Shown here piece by piece: positions 30,366-40,288 of a stretch of DNA of 64,000 bases. Under the pieces are notes generated by a model, which did not search any database, was not told the origin of the DNA, and saw nothing but the letters and a program-made list of their open reading frames with translations. Origin of the DNA: an uncultured Eubacteriales bacterium (GTDB taxonomy: Bacteria; Bacillota; Clostridia; Christensenellales; Aristaeellaceae); assembly GCA_902781095.1 (NCBI GenBank), contig CACZHW010000003.1:95561-159560 (forward strand). Reading direction: 5' to 3'. How positions within the stretch are numbered: position 1 is the first letter of the stretch; each line of letters starts with the position of its first letter. A program made the translations under genes and the position numbers.

Positions 30366-31909
30366 AGTTCTTAACGATAACCGCTGGCTGTGTGCTCACC
30401 GCCTTCACCTGCCTGTTTCTCAGCCGGAAGCTCATTCATCTGTATCAGCTGGAGAACTATCAGCTGCCCGGATTCTTCAAGAGCGTAAGGCGCAGCCTGA
30501 AGAGGACGCTGCTGATCCACCTGCTGCTCGTGCTCGCCGCCGCGGTACTGTCCTGGGCCGGCGTGCCGGTGCTCGTCTGCGTTCTTTTGCAGGCAGCCGG
30601 ATCTTTTGCATATTACAAGGCGGTCGAAGGGCAAAAGGAGAAAAAGCCCTTTCACTGCACGGAGCGGGTAAAGCGCTTCGGCCTTGTGCACCTGGGCGTC
30701 GGGCTGATCGTCGCCGCGGCTGCCTGCTGCCTGGGCATCCCGGTCTTTATCGTGCCGGGTGTGGAAATCCTGCTCTTTGCGCTGTCCGCCGCCGCGGCCG
30801 TCCCCATTGAAAAGCAGATCGCGGGTCAGTTCGTAAACGACGCAAAGCGCCGGCTGGCGGAGATCCCCGAGCTGCGCGTGATCGGCATTACAGGCAGCTA
30901 CGGCAAGACCAGCACGAAGTTTATCCTGCAGACGATTCTCTCGACCCGCTGGAAGGTGCTGGCCACGCCGGGCAGCTTCAACACCACGATGGGAGTCACG
31001 CGGGTCATCCGCGAGATGCTGACGCCCGGCTACGACATCTTCATCGCCGAGATGGGCGCCCGGCACATCGGCGACATCCGGGAACTGTGCGACCTGGTGC
31101 ACCCTGAGATCGGGATGATTACGGCAGTCGGTCCGCAGCATCTGGACACGTTCGGTACCGTTGAACAGGTTGCGAGGGCCAAATACGAACTGATCGAGGG
31201 GCTGCCGCGGGACGGTATGGCGTTCTTCGCCGACGACGGAGGGCTCTGCAGACAGCTGTATGAGAAATGCCCGCTGGAGCACAAATTCTTATCCGACGGC
31301 GTGCTGGAGGCGGGCCGGGTCCGCGTGGGGCCGAAAGGGACCGCCTTTGTGCTGAGGGACCGGGAAACCGGAGAGGAAGCCGCCTGCCAGACGCGGCTGT
31401 TGGGCGAACACGCGATCAGCAACATTCTGCTGTCCGCGGCCGTCGCGCGGAAGTTGGGGATGACCCTTGAGGAGATCGCGCGCGGGATCAGCCAGTGCCG
31501 GCCGGTGGAACACCGGCTGCAGCTGCTGACCTACGGAAACGGGATCACCGTGATCGACGACGCGTTCAACTCCAACCCGGCCGGCGCCAGGGCAGCCGCC
31601 CGCGTGCTGGGCCAGTTTGAAGGGAGAAGAATCATCGTCACGCCGGGCATGGTGGAGCTGGGCGAAAAAGAACACGAGTACAACGTGGAATTCGGCAGGC
31701 AGATCGCGGAAAACGCGGATATTGCCATTCTCGTCGGGAGCTACAACGCGAAGAGCATCACCGAGGGAATCCTGGAATCCGGACGCTTCGACCGCGGCAA
31801 CCTGCATTACGCGAACCAGCTCAGCGATGCGACGGAGCTCCTGCAGCGCTTGCTGCAGGCCGGAGACGTCGTGCTGTATGAAAACGATCTGCCGGACAAC
31901 TATTCTTGA
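30362..31909 (+). CDS. membrane-anchored Mur ligase, MurF-like (UDP-MurNAc-tripeptide--D-Ala-D-Ala ligase family)
   Basis: 515 aa in two parts. Residues 1-150 hold about four transmembrane helices ('LLIHLLLVLAAAVLSWAG', 'LGVGLIVAAAACCLGIPVFI' among them), which ordinary MurF lacks. Residues about 160-515 are a Mur ligase: P-loop 'GSYGKTSTK' (178-186), 'NTTMGV', 'EMGARHIGDI', 'VGPQHLDTFG' and 'DDAFNSNP'. By homology it joins D-Ala-D-Ala to the tripeptide precursor, here held at the membrane where MraY acts. Operon: hydrolase, this gene, Ddl-type ligase, membrane protein. Could act on another substrate than classic MurF; no second murF is in the window to compare. Confidence 0.88.
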   Translation: MKFLTITAGCVLTAFTCLFLSRKLIHLYQLENYQLPGFFKSVRRSLKRTLLIHLLLVLAAAVLSWAGVPVLVCVLLQAAGSFAYYKAVEGQKEKKPFHCTERVKRFGLVHLGVGLIVAAAACCLGIPVFIVPGVEILLFALSAAAAVPIEKQIAGQFVNDAKRRLAEIPELRVIGITGSYGKTSTKFILQTILSTRWKVLATPGSFNTTMGVTRVIREMLTPGYDIFIAEMGARHIGDIRELCDLVHPEIGMITAVGPQHLDTFGTVEQVARAKYELIEGLPRDGMAFFADDGGLCRQLYEKCPLEHKFLSDGVLEAGRVRVGPKGTAFVLRDRETGEEAACQTRLLGEHAISNILLSAAVARKLGMTLEEIARGISQCRPVEHRLQLLTYGNGITVIDDAFNSNPAGARAAARVLGQFEGRRIIVTPGMVELGEKEHEYNVEFGRQIAENADIAILVGSYNAKSITEGILESGRFDRGNLHYANQLSDATELLQRLLQAGDVVLYENDLPDNYS

Positions 31910-31932
31910 ACCGAAAGCGAGAGAGGGAAACT

Positions 31933-33144
31933 ATGCCGAAACTGAATGTCGCCGTCATTTACGGTTCCAGGAGCTGTGAGCACGAGGTGTCCGTCGTCTC
32001 TGCGCTGCAGCTGATGGAAGCAGCCGATTCGGAGCAGTACAACATCGTGCCCGTCTACATCACGAAAGAAGGCCTGTGGTACACGGGAGACGCGCTGCGC
32101 AAGATAGAGACATACCGCAATTTCAACCCGATGTCCGCCGGACTGAAACGGATCATCTTCGACCTGACCACGGGGGCCGGGGATATTTGGGAGTGGCCGC
32201 CGCAGCGGACGGGCCTGTTCTCCAAGCTGCAAAAGCCGCTGGTCCGCCTGGACTGCGCGATCCCCGTCCTGCACGGCCTGCACGGCGAGGACGGAACCGT
32301 GCAGGGGCTGCTGGAGCTGCTGAATATCCCTTACACGTCCACCGGGGTGCTGGGTTCCAGCCTGGGCATGGACAAGATCGCCGTGAAGCTCCTGCTGCGG
32401 GGCGCCGGATACCCGGTGCTGGATTTCATCTGGTTTACGCGGGAGCAGTGGGAGCGGGACGCCCGGAAGTGGATCGACCGCATCGAAACCCAGCTGAAAT
32501 ACCCCGTGTTTGTCAAGCCGTCCAGCCTCGGCTCTTCCATCGGGATTTCAAAGGCGACAGACCGCGCGTCCCTGGAGGAGGCGGTCCGGGTCGGCGCGTC
32601 CTATGACAGCCGGCTGCTCGTGGAAGCGGGCATCGAGCACCCGACGGAGATCAACTGCTCCGCGTTGGGCTTCGGGGAGTCCGTCCGGACCTCCGTCTGC
32701 GAGATGCCGGTGCCCAGCAGCGACGACCAGTTCCTGACGTTCTGGGAGAAGTATCTGCGCAATTCCGGCTCGAAGAACCCGGAGTCGCGGGGGATGAAAA
32801 ACCTCAGCCGGGTCCTTCCCGCACCGATCGGGGAGACGCTGACGGAGACGATACAGAAGATGACGGAGGAAATCTTCCGGCTGCTGAACTGCAAGGGCGT
32901 CGTCCGGATCGACTACATCATCGACGAGAACGACATCCTCTACGTCAACGAACCCAATACGATCCCCGGCTCCATGGCTTTCTACCTGTGGAAGGCCAGC
33001 GGGCTGTCGTTCTCCCAGCTTGTGGACGAGATGGTGAAGAATGCCTTTGAGGCCAGCGCGGAGAAGAACAAGAGCGTCTTCGCCTACGATTCGACCATCC
33101 TGGACAAGGTGATTTCCGGCGCAAAAGGCTCAAAATTGAAGTAA
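31933..33144 (+). CDS. ddl: D-alanine--D-alanine ligase family protein
   Basis: ATP-grasp ligase making D-Ala-D-Ala. 403 aa, longer than typical Ddl (about 310-370). N-terminal 'YGSRSCEHEVSVVSA' corresponds to the GGxSxEHEVS motif; ATP-grasp 'KPSSLGSSIGISKA'; 'EPNTIPGSM' near the active site. The omega-loop region (about 275-300) is extended with an Asn/Ser-rich stretch 'RNSGSKNPESRG'. ATG 31933 is preferred over TTG 31906 because GAGAGGG sits 5 nt before it. Immediately follows the MurF-like ligase that would use its product. Confidence 0.93.
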   Translation: MPKLNVAVIYGSRSCEHEVSVVSALQLMEAADSEQYNIVPVYITKEGLWYTGDALRKIETYRNFNPMSAGLKRIIFDLTTGAGDIWEWPPQRTGLFSKLQKPLVRLDCAIPVLHGLHGEDGTVQGLLELLNIPYTSTGVLGSSLGMDKIAVKLLLRGAGYPVLDFIWFTREQWERDARKWIDRIETQLKYPVFVKPSSLGSSIGISKATDRASLEEAVRVGASYDSRLLVEAGIEHPTEINCSALGFGESVRTSVCEMPVPSSDDQFLTFWEKYLRNSGSKNPESRGMKNLSRVLPAPIGETLTETIQKMTEEIFRLLNCKGVVRIDYIIDENDILYVNEPNTIPGSMAFYLWKASGLSFSQLVDEMVKNAFEASAEKNKSVFAYDSTILDKVISGAKGSKLK

Positions 33145-33161
33145 TCCAGGGGCGGGAATGA

Positions 33162-34076
33162 ATGGATCAGTGGTTTAACAGCTTCATCGACAGACTGTGC
33201 GTCACCGTCCCGGACCGCTTCCGGTACGCCGTGCTGCGCTTTACCCGCACACGGGCGGGATGGCACCTGTGCGCGCTCTGGGCGTGGCTGCGGAACCTCG
33301 TGCAGGGCTTTTATTCGAACATACGCACGGAAGAGGAAGCGGACCTGTTTTTTTCGGAATCCGCGGAAAGGCTGCGCCACACGTCCGGCTACCTGAGGGA
33401 AAGGGCGTACCGGAGCGTTTCGCTGCTGCTGCTGATCAACGAGAGCAGCGACCGGGTCAGGTTCTTTACGAGCCTCGCCGCTTCGCTGGTCGCCTGCTTC
33501 GGCGTGCTCTGGAAAGGCAGCGCCGAGATCGGATGGGTGACGGCGGCTTTCGCCTTCCAGTGGCTGTCGGCGGCCATGTGCCTGGGGTACAGGCCGGTTG
33601 CCGCCGGGATTCATCAGAAGTATCTGGTCGGCTGCTTTTTGAAAGCCTTCAGCTTTGCCTGCCTGCTCGCGGTGTGGTTCCGGATGTACCTCGCCAGGGG
33701 CATCGCCAACAACATCATCCTGCAGAGCATGATGCTCATCTTTCTGTTCTTCTATTTTGCGCTGTATCTGGCGGGCGTCGCCTTCAACCGGAAGCAGCCC
33801 CTGCTGCTGCGGGCGACGGAGCTCTTTCTGGGCGTCATCCCCGCCCTGGCGGCCGCGACGGCCGTGGCGCTGACCGTCGCGCAGTTCAGCCTGTCCGGGG
33901 TGACCGGCGTCGCCGCGCTGATCCGGCTTATCGGCGCCGGCTCCCTTTTTGTATCGGACAGGATCGACGTCTTCAAAAAAATGTCTTCAATCCCGCTGCA
34001 CATGTCCGGGCTGCTGTACACCGCGTTTTATACAGCCGGCCTCGTACTGGTGCTCTCTGCGGCATGGATTCAATAA
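33162..34076 (+). CDS. polytopic membrane protein of unknown function
   Basis: 304 aa. N-terminal cytoplasmic region of about 110 residues with many Arg, then six or so hydrophobic segments between about 105 and 300 (for example '[12 protein letters not shown]', '[18 protein letters not shown]', '[13 protein letters not shown]'). I do not recognise the family. It starts 17 bp after ddl, so it belongs to the cell-wall precursor operon and may serve it. No signal peptide or catalytic motif seen. Confidence 0.75.
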   Translation: MDQWFNSFIDRLCVTVPDRFRYAVLRFTRTRAGWHLCALWAWLRNLVQGFYSNIRTEEEADLFFSESAERLRHTSGYLRERAYRSVSLLLLINESSDRVRFFTSLAASLVACFGVLWKGSAEIGWVTAAFAFQWLSAAMCLGYRPVAAGIHQKYLVGCFLKAFSFACLLAVWFRMYLARGIANNIILQSMMLIFLFFYFALYLAGVAFNRKQPLLLRATELFLGVIPALAAATAVALTVAQFSLSGVTGVAALIRLIGAGSLFVSDRIDVFKKMSSIPLHMSGLLYTAFYTAGLVLVLSAAWIQ

Positions 34077-34098
34077 CCCATCAGGTGAGGAAACAAGC

Positions 34099-35901
34099 AT
34101 GAAAAACCCGGAAAGCAGGATTCGCAATTTCTGCATCATCGCGCATATCGATCACGGCAAGTCGACGCTGGCCGACCGGATTCTGGAAGAAACCGGCGTG
34201 TACGCGAAGCGCGACATGGTGGACCAGATTCTCGATTCCATGGAACTGGAACGGGAGCGGGGCATCACCATCAAAAGCAAAGCGGTTTCCATGAACTATA
34301 CGGCGAAAGACGGGGAGACGTATACGCTCAACCTGATCGACACCCCCGGCCATGTGGATTTCACCTACGAGGTTTCCCGTGCGCTGGCCGCGTGCGAGGG
34401 CGCCGTGCTGGTGGTGGACGCGACGCAGGGCGTGGAGGCGCAGACGCTGGCCAACGTCTATATGGCGATGGAGCACGATCTGGAGATCATCCCCATCATC
34501 AACAAGATCGATCTGCCCAGCGCGCAGCCGGAGGCGGTGCGCAAGGAGATCGAGGAAGTCATCGGCCTGGACGCCGGGGACGCGCCGCTCATCAGCGCAA
34601 AGCAGGGGATTGGCATCACCGACGTCCTGGAGAGCATCGTAAGCCGCATCCCTGCACCCGTGGGCGAGCCTCAGACGAATCTGCGCGCGCTGATTTTTGA
34701 CTCATATTATGACAACTACAAGGGCGCCATCTGCTTCGTGCGCGTCGTCGAAGGCGAGATCCGCCCGGGCATGACGATCCGGATGATGAATACCGGCGCC
34801 ACGTTCGATGTGGTCGAGGTCGGTATCCGAAGCCCGGGATACACGCCGAAGGAAGCGCTTTCCGCCGGCGAGGTGGGCTATGTCGCCGCGTCGATCAAGG
34901 ACCTGCACGACACGAGGGTGGGCGACACCATCACGGACGCAGCCTGCCCGGCGCAAAGCCCGCTGCCCGGTTACCGCCAGGTGACGCCGATGGTCTTCTG
35001 CGGCATCTATCCGCTGGACGGCGGCGATTACGAGAATCTGAAGGACGCCCTGGAAAAGCTGAACCTGAACGACGCGTCGCTCACCTACGAGCTGGAGACC
35101 AGCCAGGCGCTGGGCTACGGGTTCCGCTGCGGCTTCCTGGGGCTGCTCCACATGGAGATCATCCAGCAGCGGCTGGAGCGGGAGTTTGACCTGGACATCA
35201 TCACGACGGCCCCCAGCGTCGTCTACCGTGTGCACTGCACGGACGGAACGGTGCTGGACGTCGACAATCCGTCCAACTTGCCCGACCTGGGCCGCGTCGA
35301 ATACATGGAGGAGCCGCGGGTAAAGGTCTCGATTTACACGCCGCAGGAGTTTGTCGGTGCCCTGATGGAGGTCTGCCAGAACAAGCGCGGCGATTATCAG
35401 GACATGGTTTACGAGGGGAGCCGCGTCTGCCTGCACTACAACATGCCGCTCAACGAGATCATCTTCGATTTCTTCGACCAGGTGAAGAGCAGGAGCAAGG
35501 GCTATGCCAGCTACGACTACGAGCTGCTGGATTATCAGCAGAGCGACCTGGTCAAGCTCGATTTCCTGTTGAACGGGGAAATCTGCGACGCGCTCTCCAT
35601 GATCGTGCACAGGGACCGCGCCTATCCGAGAGGGCGTTCCGTTGCCGAAAAGCTGAAGGACGTGATCCCGCGCCAGCTGTTTGAAATCCCGATCCAGGCG
35701 GCGATCGGCGGCAAGGTCATCGCCCGGGAAACGGTCAAGGCCATGCGCAAGGACGTGCTGGCGAAGTGCTACGGCGGCGACATCTCGAGAAAGCGGAAGC
35801 TGCTTGAAAAGCAGAAGGAAGGCAAAAAGCGGATGCGCCAGCTGGGCTCCGTCCAGGTTCCCAGCGAAGCGTTCATGTCCGTCCTCAAGATGGATGAGTA
35901 A
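34099..35901 (+). CDS. lepA: elongation factor 4 (LepA)
   Basis: Ribosome-associated GTPase. 600 aa. G1 'AHIDHGKST' (15-23), G2 'ERGITIKS', G3 'DTPGHVDF', G4 'NKID', G5 'SAKQG'; LepA-specific C-terminal domain ends in '[17 protein letters not shown]'. ATG 34099 with GTGAGG upstream; the frame extends into the preceding gene without similarity. It overlaps hemW by 8 bp, the common lepA-hemW arrangement. Confidence 0.98.
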   Translation: MKNPESRIRNFCIIAHIDHGKSTLADRILEETGVYAKRDMVDQILDSMELERERGITIKSKAVSMNYTAKDGETYTLNLIDTPGHVDFTYEVSRALAACEGAVLVVDATQGVEAQTLANVYMAMEHDLEIIPIINKIDLPSAQPEAVRKEIEEVIGLDAGDAPLISAKQGIGITDVLESIVSRIPAPVGEPQTNLRALIFDSYYDNYKGAICFVRVVEGEIRPGMTIRMMNTGATFDVVEVGIRSPGYTPKEALSAGEVGYVAASIKDLHDTRVGDTITDAACPAQSPLPGYRQVTPMVFCGIYPLDGGDYENLKDALEKLNLNDASLTYELETSQALGYGFRCGFLGLLHMEIIQQRLEREFDLDIITTAPSVVYRVHCTDGTVLDVDNPSNLPDLGRVEYMEEPRVKVSIYTPQEFVGALMEVCQNKRGDYQDMVYEGSRVCLHYNMPLNEIIFDFFDQVKSRSKGYASYDYELLDYQQSDLVKLDFLLNGEICDALSMIVHRDRAYPRGRSVAEKLKDVIPRQLFEIPIQAAIGGKVIARETVKAMRKDVLAKCYGGDISRKRKLLEKQKEGKKRMRQLGSVQVPSEAFMSVLKMDE

Positions 35902-37069
35902 GGCAAAGCAGGTCCCCGTGCTGTCCCTTTACGTGCACATTCCCTTCTGCAGGCGCAAGTGCGCCTACTGCGATTTCGCGTCCTATCCGTACAGTTCGGC
36001 GGCGATGGAAGCGTATGTTCAAAAGCTCTGCAGGGAAATCGCGGATTACAGGGAGAGGGCAGGCCTTCAGGCGCTGAACACCGTTTATATCGGCGGCGGC
36101 ACGCCGTCCCTCGTACCGGAGCGCCTGCTGGAAAACCTGTTTGAGCAAATCCGGGACGCATTTGACGTTCTGGAGGACTGCGAGATCACCCTTGAGGCCA
36201 ACCCGGGGACCTTTGCCCGGCGGGAGGCGGAAGGGTGGCGGCGCCTGGGCGTCAACCGGGTTTCGCTCGGTGTGCAGGCGCTGGATGACGAACTGTTGCA
36301 AAGAATCGGCCGGATTCACACCGAAGGGCAGGCCGAGGCAGCGGTCCGCAACGTACAGGATGCAGGTATCCGGAACGTCAATCTGGACCTCATCTACGGC
36401 CTGCCGGGGCAGACGCTGCCGGCGTGGGAGGATACCCTCCGCAAGGCGCTGGAGCTCGGCCCCACCCATGTCAGCGCTTATCAGCTGATCAACGAGGAGA
36501 ACACGCGGTTCCGCTATCAGCTGCTGGAGGGAAAATTGCCGGCCCTTCCGGACGAGGATACGGCCCTTGCAATGGAAGAGCGGGCTGCGGACCTGCTTGA
36601 GGCAAGCGGACTGCGGCGGTATGAGGTCTCCAATTACGCCCTGCCCGGATTTGAATGCAGGCACAACATCACCTACTGGCAGTGTCTGCCGTACCTCGGG
36701 ATCGGCTGTGCCGCGCACAGCGACCTCTTCGGACGGCGGTACGGCCATACGCCGTCCCTGAGCGGATACCTTGAGGAGGAGATTCCGGCCCGCCTTGAGG
36801 AGGCATACGGCACGGACAGACAGGAGCGGATGTTTGAGCGGGTGATGCTCGGCTTCAGGATGACGAGGGGCGTCGACCTCGGGCGCTTCCGGCGCGATTT
36901 CGGTACCGGCCCCGAGGCTCTGTGGCCTGAGAGTTACGCGTACTTTGAGCGGGAGGGTTACGCGCGGACCGACGCGGACCACTGGGCGCTGACGGACGCG
37001 GGAATGCGGATTATGAATACCCTTCTGGTCAGGCTCCTGTCGGAGGCGGAGCGGAAGGGCGGGGGATGA
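35894..37069 (+). CDS. hemW: HemW-type radical SAM heme chaperone
   Basis: Radical SAM protein of the HemN/HemW family; HemW delivers heme to respiratory proteins and does not oxidise coproporphyrinogen. 391 aa. 4Fe-4S motif Cys19-x3-Cys23-x2-Cys26 ('CRRKCAYC') followed by 'DFASY', 'GGGTPS', 'SLGVQ' and 'DLIYGLPGQ'. The HemN-specific fourth Cys is absent, which favours HemW. ATG 35894 overlaps the lepA stop, so the two are translationally coupled. Confidence 0.93.
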   Translation: MSKAKQVPVLSLYVHIPFCRRKCAYCDFASYPYSSAAMEAYVQKLCREIADYRERAGLQALNTVYIGGGTPSLVPERLLENLFEQIRDAFDVLEDCEITLEANPGTFARREAEGWRRLGVNRVSLGVQALDDELLQRIGRIHTEGQAEAAVRNVQDAGIRNVNLDLIYGLPGQTLPAWEDTLRKALELGPTHVSAYQLINEENTRFRYQLLEGKLPALPDEDTALAMEERAADLLEASGLRRYEVSNYALPGFECRHNITYWQCLPYLGIGCAAHSDLFGRRYGHTPSLSGYLEEEIPARLEEAYGTDRQERMFERVMLGFRMTRGVDLGRFRRDFGTGPEALWPESYAYFEREGYARTDADHWALTDAGMRIMNTLLVRLLSEAERKGGG

Positions 37070-37093
37070 CCCGCCGCCGCGGTTTGGAGGAAT

Positions 37094-38101
37094 ATGCTGT
37101 TACTGAGTGTCATCGTCCCCTTCTACAACGTCGAGCAGTATCTGCCGGACTGCCTGGCGAGCCTGGAGGCGTTTCCGGAGGACAGCGTGGAAATCCTGTT
37201 CGTCGACGATTGCGGCAGCGACCGCTCGCTTGAACGGATTGAAGCGTGGGCAGGACCGAAGCAGAACCGTTTTGTCCTCAGGAGAGAGCATAACGGCGGT
37301 CTGTCTGCGGCGAGGAACACCGGATTGGACCGTGCGGCAGGGGAATACGTCTTCTTTTTGGACAGCGACGACATCGTGGACGCGAAGGCCGTCCTGGAGA
37401 CGGCAACGGAGGCGCGGGAGCGGAAGCTGGACGTCATGAAAGCGGGCTTCTGCTGCTTTGACGACGAAACGGGGGAGCGGACCGGCGGACCGCAGCTCCC
37501 CGGGACGGCGGACCTCCCCGGCGCGCAGCTGTTTGCGGACGAGTGCCGGGCAGGGATTTACGAACCCATGGTCTGGCAGTGCGTATACAGGCGGGGCTAT
37601 CTGCGGGAGCGGAGCCTCAGGATGACGGAGGGCATCCTCTTCGAGGACGAGGTCTTCCAGTCGGCCGCCTTGACCGGCGCCGCGCGGGCGGCTTCCTGCG
37701 GCCGCACGCTGGTCTTCTACCGGCAGCGGGAAGGCAGCATCATGCGCTCCTTTTCCCGCGACGCGGGGTGGTGCGAAAGCTACTTGTATGTCTGCCGGTT
37801 TTTGAGCCGGCTGTCGGAAGCGTGCACGACGCCGGAAGCGAAAGAGGCGCTGCGGCACAGGGCCGGGCAGATTGCGCTGAGCGTCGCCAGAAACATTCCG
37901 GCTTACGGTCTGCAGGGGACGGTTCGGGAGGATGCGACGGCGTTTTTGAAAAAGCACCTTGAGGAACTGACCGCCTTTGCCATGGGCAGCGGCAGCGCGT
38001 CCCTCAAAGCGCAGGGATGGCTCCTGCGCCGCGCTCCGTCCCTCTACCTGGGGCTGTACGGCGGCCTGCGCAGGCTGCGGGCACGGTCCAAACCACGCTG
38101 A
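37094..38101 (+). CDS. glycosyltransferase, family 2
   Basis: 335 aa GT-A enzyme. 'LSVIVPFYNVEQYL' nucleotide-sugar-binding start, 'VDDCGSDRS', 'NGGLSAARNTGLDRAAGEY' and the metal site 'FLDSDD'. The C-terminal 120 residues are helical with no membrane span. SD GGAGG 37086-37090. The stop overlaps the start of the adenosyltransferase gene by 1 bp (TGATG). Likely transfers a sugar to a surface glycan or glycolipid. Confidence 0.9.
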   Translation: MLLLSVIVPFYNVEQYLPDCLASLEAFPEDSVEILFVDDCGSDRSLERIEAWAGPKQNRFVLRREHNGGLSAARNTGLDRAAGEYVFFLDSDDIVDAKAVLETATEARERKLDVMKAGFCCFDDETGERTGGPQLPGTADLPGAQLFADECRAGIYEPMVWQCVYRRGYLRERSLRMTEGILFEDEVFQSAALTGAARAASCGRTLVFYRQREGSIMRSFSRDAGWCESYLYVCRFLSRLSEACTTPEAKEALRHRAGQIALSVARNIPAYGLQGTVREDATAFLKKHLEELTAFAMGSGSASLKAQGWLLRRAPSLYLGLYGGLRRLRARSKPR

Positions 38102-38652
38102 TGGAGAAAGAAGGATGCGTCATCGCCAGAGAAAACCGGCTCCACGTGTATACGGGTGACGGAAAGGGGAAGACGACCGCCGCCGCCGGCTTGCTTCTGA
38201 GGGCTGTCGGCCACGGCCGAAAGGCCTTGGTCATCCAGTTTCTGAAAGACGGACATTCCGGTGAAATCGCGGCGCTCGGCAGGCTGGGGGCACAGGTCTT
38301 TCCCATGCCGGCACCCGGCGGCTTTTACAGCAGGCTGACGGAAGCGGAACGGCTGCACTATGCCGAGGAAACGGAAAGCGCCCTTCCTAAGCTGGCGGCG
38401 TTCATCTGCGCGGCGGAGCCGGACGCGATCCTGCTGGACGAGCTGGCCGTAGCGCTCCGTTACGGCGCAATCCGCCGGGCCGCCGCGCAGGAACTCATCG
38501 ACCTTTGCCTGCGGTACGGCGAGACCGTCGTCACCGGACGGAACGCGCCGGACTGGCTGATGGAAGAGGCGGATTACTGCACCGTGATGCAGGAGATCAG
38601 GCACCCGTACCGTACGGAATCGCTTGCGGCCCGCGAGGGCGTCGAATGGTAA
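38101..38652 (+). CDS. corrinoid adenosyltransferase (CobA/BtuR type)
   Basis: Transfers the adenosyl group of ATP to cob(I)alamin or cobyrinic acid a,c-diamide. 183 aa. P-loop 'GDGKGKTTAAAG' (19-30), 'ILLDELAVALRYG' (Walker-B-like) and 'TGRNAPDWLMEEAD' typical of the BtuR/CobA/CobO group. The usual trailing 'KQGI..GIE' end is shorter ('AAREGVEW'). No other cobalamin gene is near; it is embedded between glycosyltransferase-like genes with overlapping codons, so co-transcription may simply be opportunistic. Confidence 0.9.
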   Translation: MEKEGCVIARENRLHVYTGDGKGKTTAAAGLLLRAVGHGRKALVIQFLKDGHSGEIAALGRLGAQVFPMPAPGGFYSRLTEAERLHYAEETESALPKLAAFICAAEPDAILLDELAVALRYGAIRRAAAQELIDLCLRYGETVVTGRNAPDWLMEEADYCTVMQEIRHPYRTESLAAREGVEW

Positions 38653-38692
38653 CTTTGAGGACAGGAAAGCTGTGAAGGCCAGCCGTTGAAAG

Positions 38693-40288
38693 ATGAAAAA
38701 CAGCCGACTTCGGATTGCTCTGACCGTGGGATTCGGGGCGTTCGTCTACGCCCTTCTGGGAACCATAGGATCGCAGATAGATCAGCACGGGGAGATCTTC
38801 CCCGCCGGCTGCCTGTCTGCTTTTCCTGTATGGCTTGCCGCCTGTGCGCTTGCGCTGACCCTGGCGGTCGGCTTTGTGCCGCGGCATCTGTCTGCGGGCC
38901 GCTCTGCCCGGCTACGGGAGGGGGCGGGGCAGAAGCCCCCTATCGGCCGGGCTGGGGTCTTCCTGATCCTTATGGCCTGCTGGACGCCGATGTTTCTCAT
39001 CGAGTTCCCCGGCTCCTTCATGTACGATACGCAGCGGCAGACGTTCCAGATCGCGACGGGAGAGTATGACGCCTTTCACCCGCTGCTGCACACGCTGGCG
39101 CTGCGGTTATGCCTCTCGTTTTACCCGCTGTTCCAGTCCATTGAAAAGAGCGCGGCGCTCTACAGCGTGTGCCAGATGGCGATACTGGCGGGCTGCTTTG
39201 CCGAAACCTGCCGGACGCTGTACAGGGTATGGCCGTCCGGACGGGCTTTCGTCCTGGCGGTGCTGTTTTACACGCTGTATCCCGCGCACATGGCCATGGC
39301 CTGCAACTTCATCAAGGACGTACCGTTCGCCGGCTTCTTTTCGCTGCTTGTCGCCGCCTGGCTGGAACGCGCGCTGTGCGGCCGGTCGGACTTTGCAGGA
39401 ACGGCCCGGCTGATCGCTTGCGGAGGCCTCGTCTGCCTGTTGAGGAACAACATGATCTACGCCCTGGCGGCATGGGGAGCGGTGCTGCTCTTTACGCGCC
39501 GGCGCGCCTGGGCGGTGCCTGTCTTTTTGTCGGTCGTCCTGGCCCTTTGCGTCAACGAGGGCATGATCCGGTCGCTGAACGCCGCCAGGGGGAGCGCGGT
39601 CGAGATGCTCTCCGTGCCGGTCCAGCAGCTCGCCAGGGCCAGACTGAAGGCGCCGGAGGCGTTTTCGGATGCGGACAGAGAGCTGATGGACTCCGCCTTC
39701 CAGAAGAAGGGGTGGACTCTTTACGAACCGTCCCTGTCCGACCCGGTCAAGTCGGATATCCGGGAGGACGTGCTGAAGGCACGCGGCGCGGAGTTCTTCG
39801 ATTTGTGGCTGCGGGTGGGCAGGCAGGAACCGAAGGTTTATGCCGACGCGTTTTTCAGCCTGATTCTGCCGTCCGTCTATCCGTACAGCCACTATCGCGT
39901 GGCGCAGCCGTACATCGAAACGGGGCTCCAGCCGGGCGTGCTGACCGCGCCGTTCGGCCAGCCGCCGATGACGCAGCCTTCCCGCTTTGAGGCGGCCCGC
40001 AAATGGCTGGACGAGGCGGTTTACTCCACAGGGGCCGACGGAATCCCGCTGCTGCGGCTGCTGATGAACACGGGGCTCGTGTTCTGGGTGCTGTTTCTCT
40101 GTCTGCTCATCGTAGCCGCTTACGGGGGGACGGCTCTTGGCGTCCTGCTGCTGCCGCTTCTGCTGTACGGCACGTACCTGCTGGGGCCGGTGATGCAGGG
40201 CAGGTATCTCTATCCATTCCTGTGCGTGCTGCCGCATTTCTTCCTCTGCGCGGCGGACGCAATCCGAGAAAGGGCCGGAAGGACATGA
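38693..40288 (+). CDS. large polytopic membrane protein (DUF6020-like)
   Basis: 531 aa with about 10-12 transmembrane helices. The loop after TM3 contains 'EFPGSFMYDTQRQTFQIATG', and then 'HPLLHTLALRL' and 'NFIKDVPFAGFF', a pattern found in DUF6020-family membrane proteins that are thought to be related to GT-C glycosyltransferases (acidic residue in the first outside loop). Four-bp overlap (ATGA) with the next gene. Function not established; location between GT2 genes suggests surface-glycan work. Confidence 0.75.
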   Translation: MKNSRLRIALTVGFGAFVYALLGTIGSQIDQHGEIFPAGCLSAFPVWLAACALALTLAVGFVPRHLSAGRSARLREGAGQKPPIGRAGVFLILMACWTPMFLIEFPGSFMYDTQRQTFQIATGEYDAFHPLLHTLALRLCLSFYPLFQSIEKSAALYSVCQMAILAGCFAETCRTLYRVWPSGRAFVLAVLFYTLYPAHMAMACNFIKDVPFAGFFSLLVAAWLERALCGRSDFAGTARLIACGGLVCLLRNNMIYALAAWGAVLLFTRRRAWAVPVFLSVVLALCVNEGMIRSLNAARGSAVEMLSVPVQQLARARLKAPEAFSDADRELMDSAFQKKGWTLYEPSLSDPVKSDIREDVLKARGAEFFDLWLRVGRQEPKVYADAFFSLILPSVYPYSHYRVAQPYIETGLQPGVLTAPFGQPPMTQPSRFEAARKWLDEAVYSTGADGIPLLRLLMNTGLVFWVLFLCLLIVAAYGGTALGVLLLPLLLYGTYLLGPVMQGRYLYPFLCVLPHFFLCAADAIRERAGRT

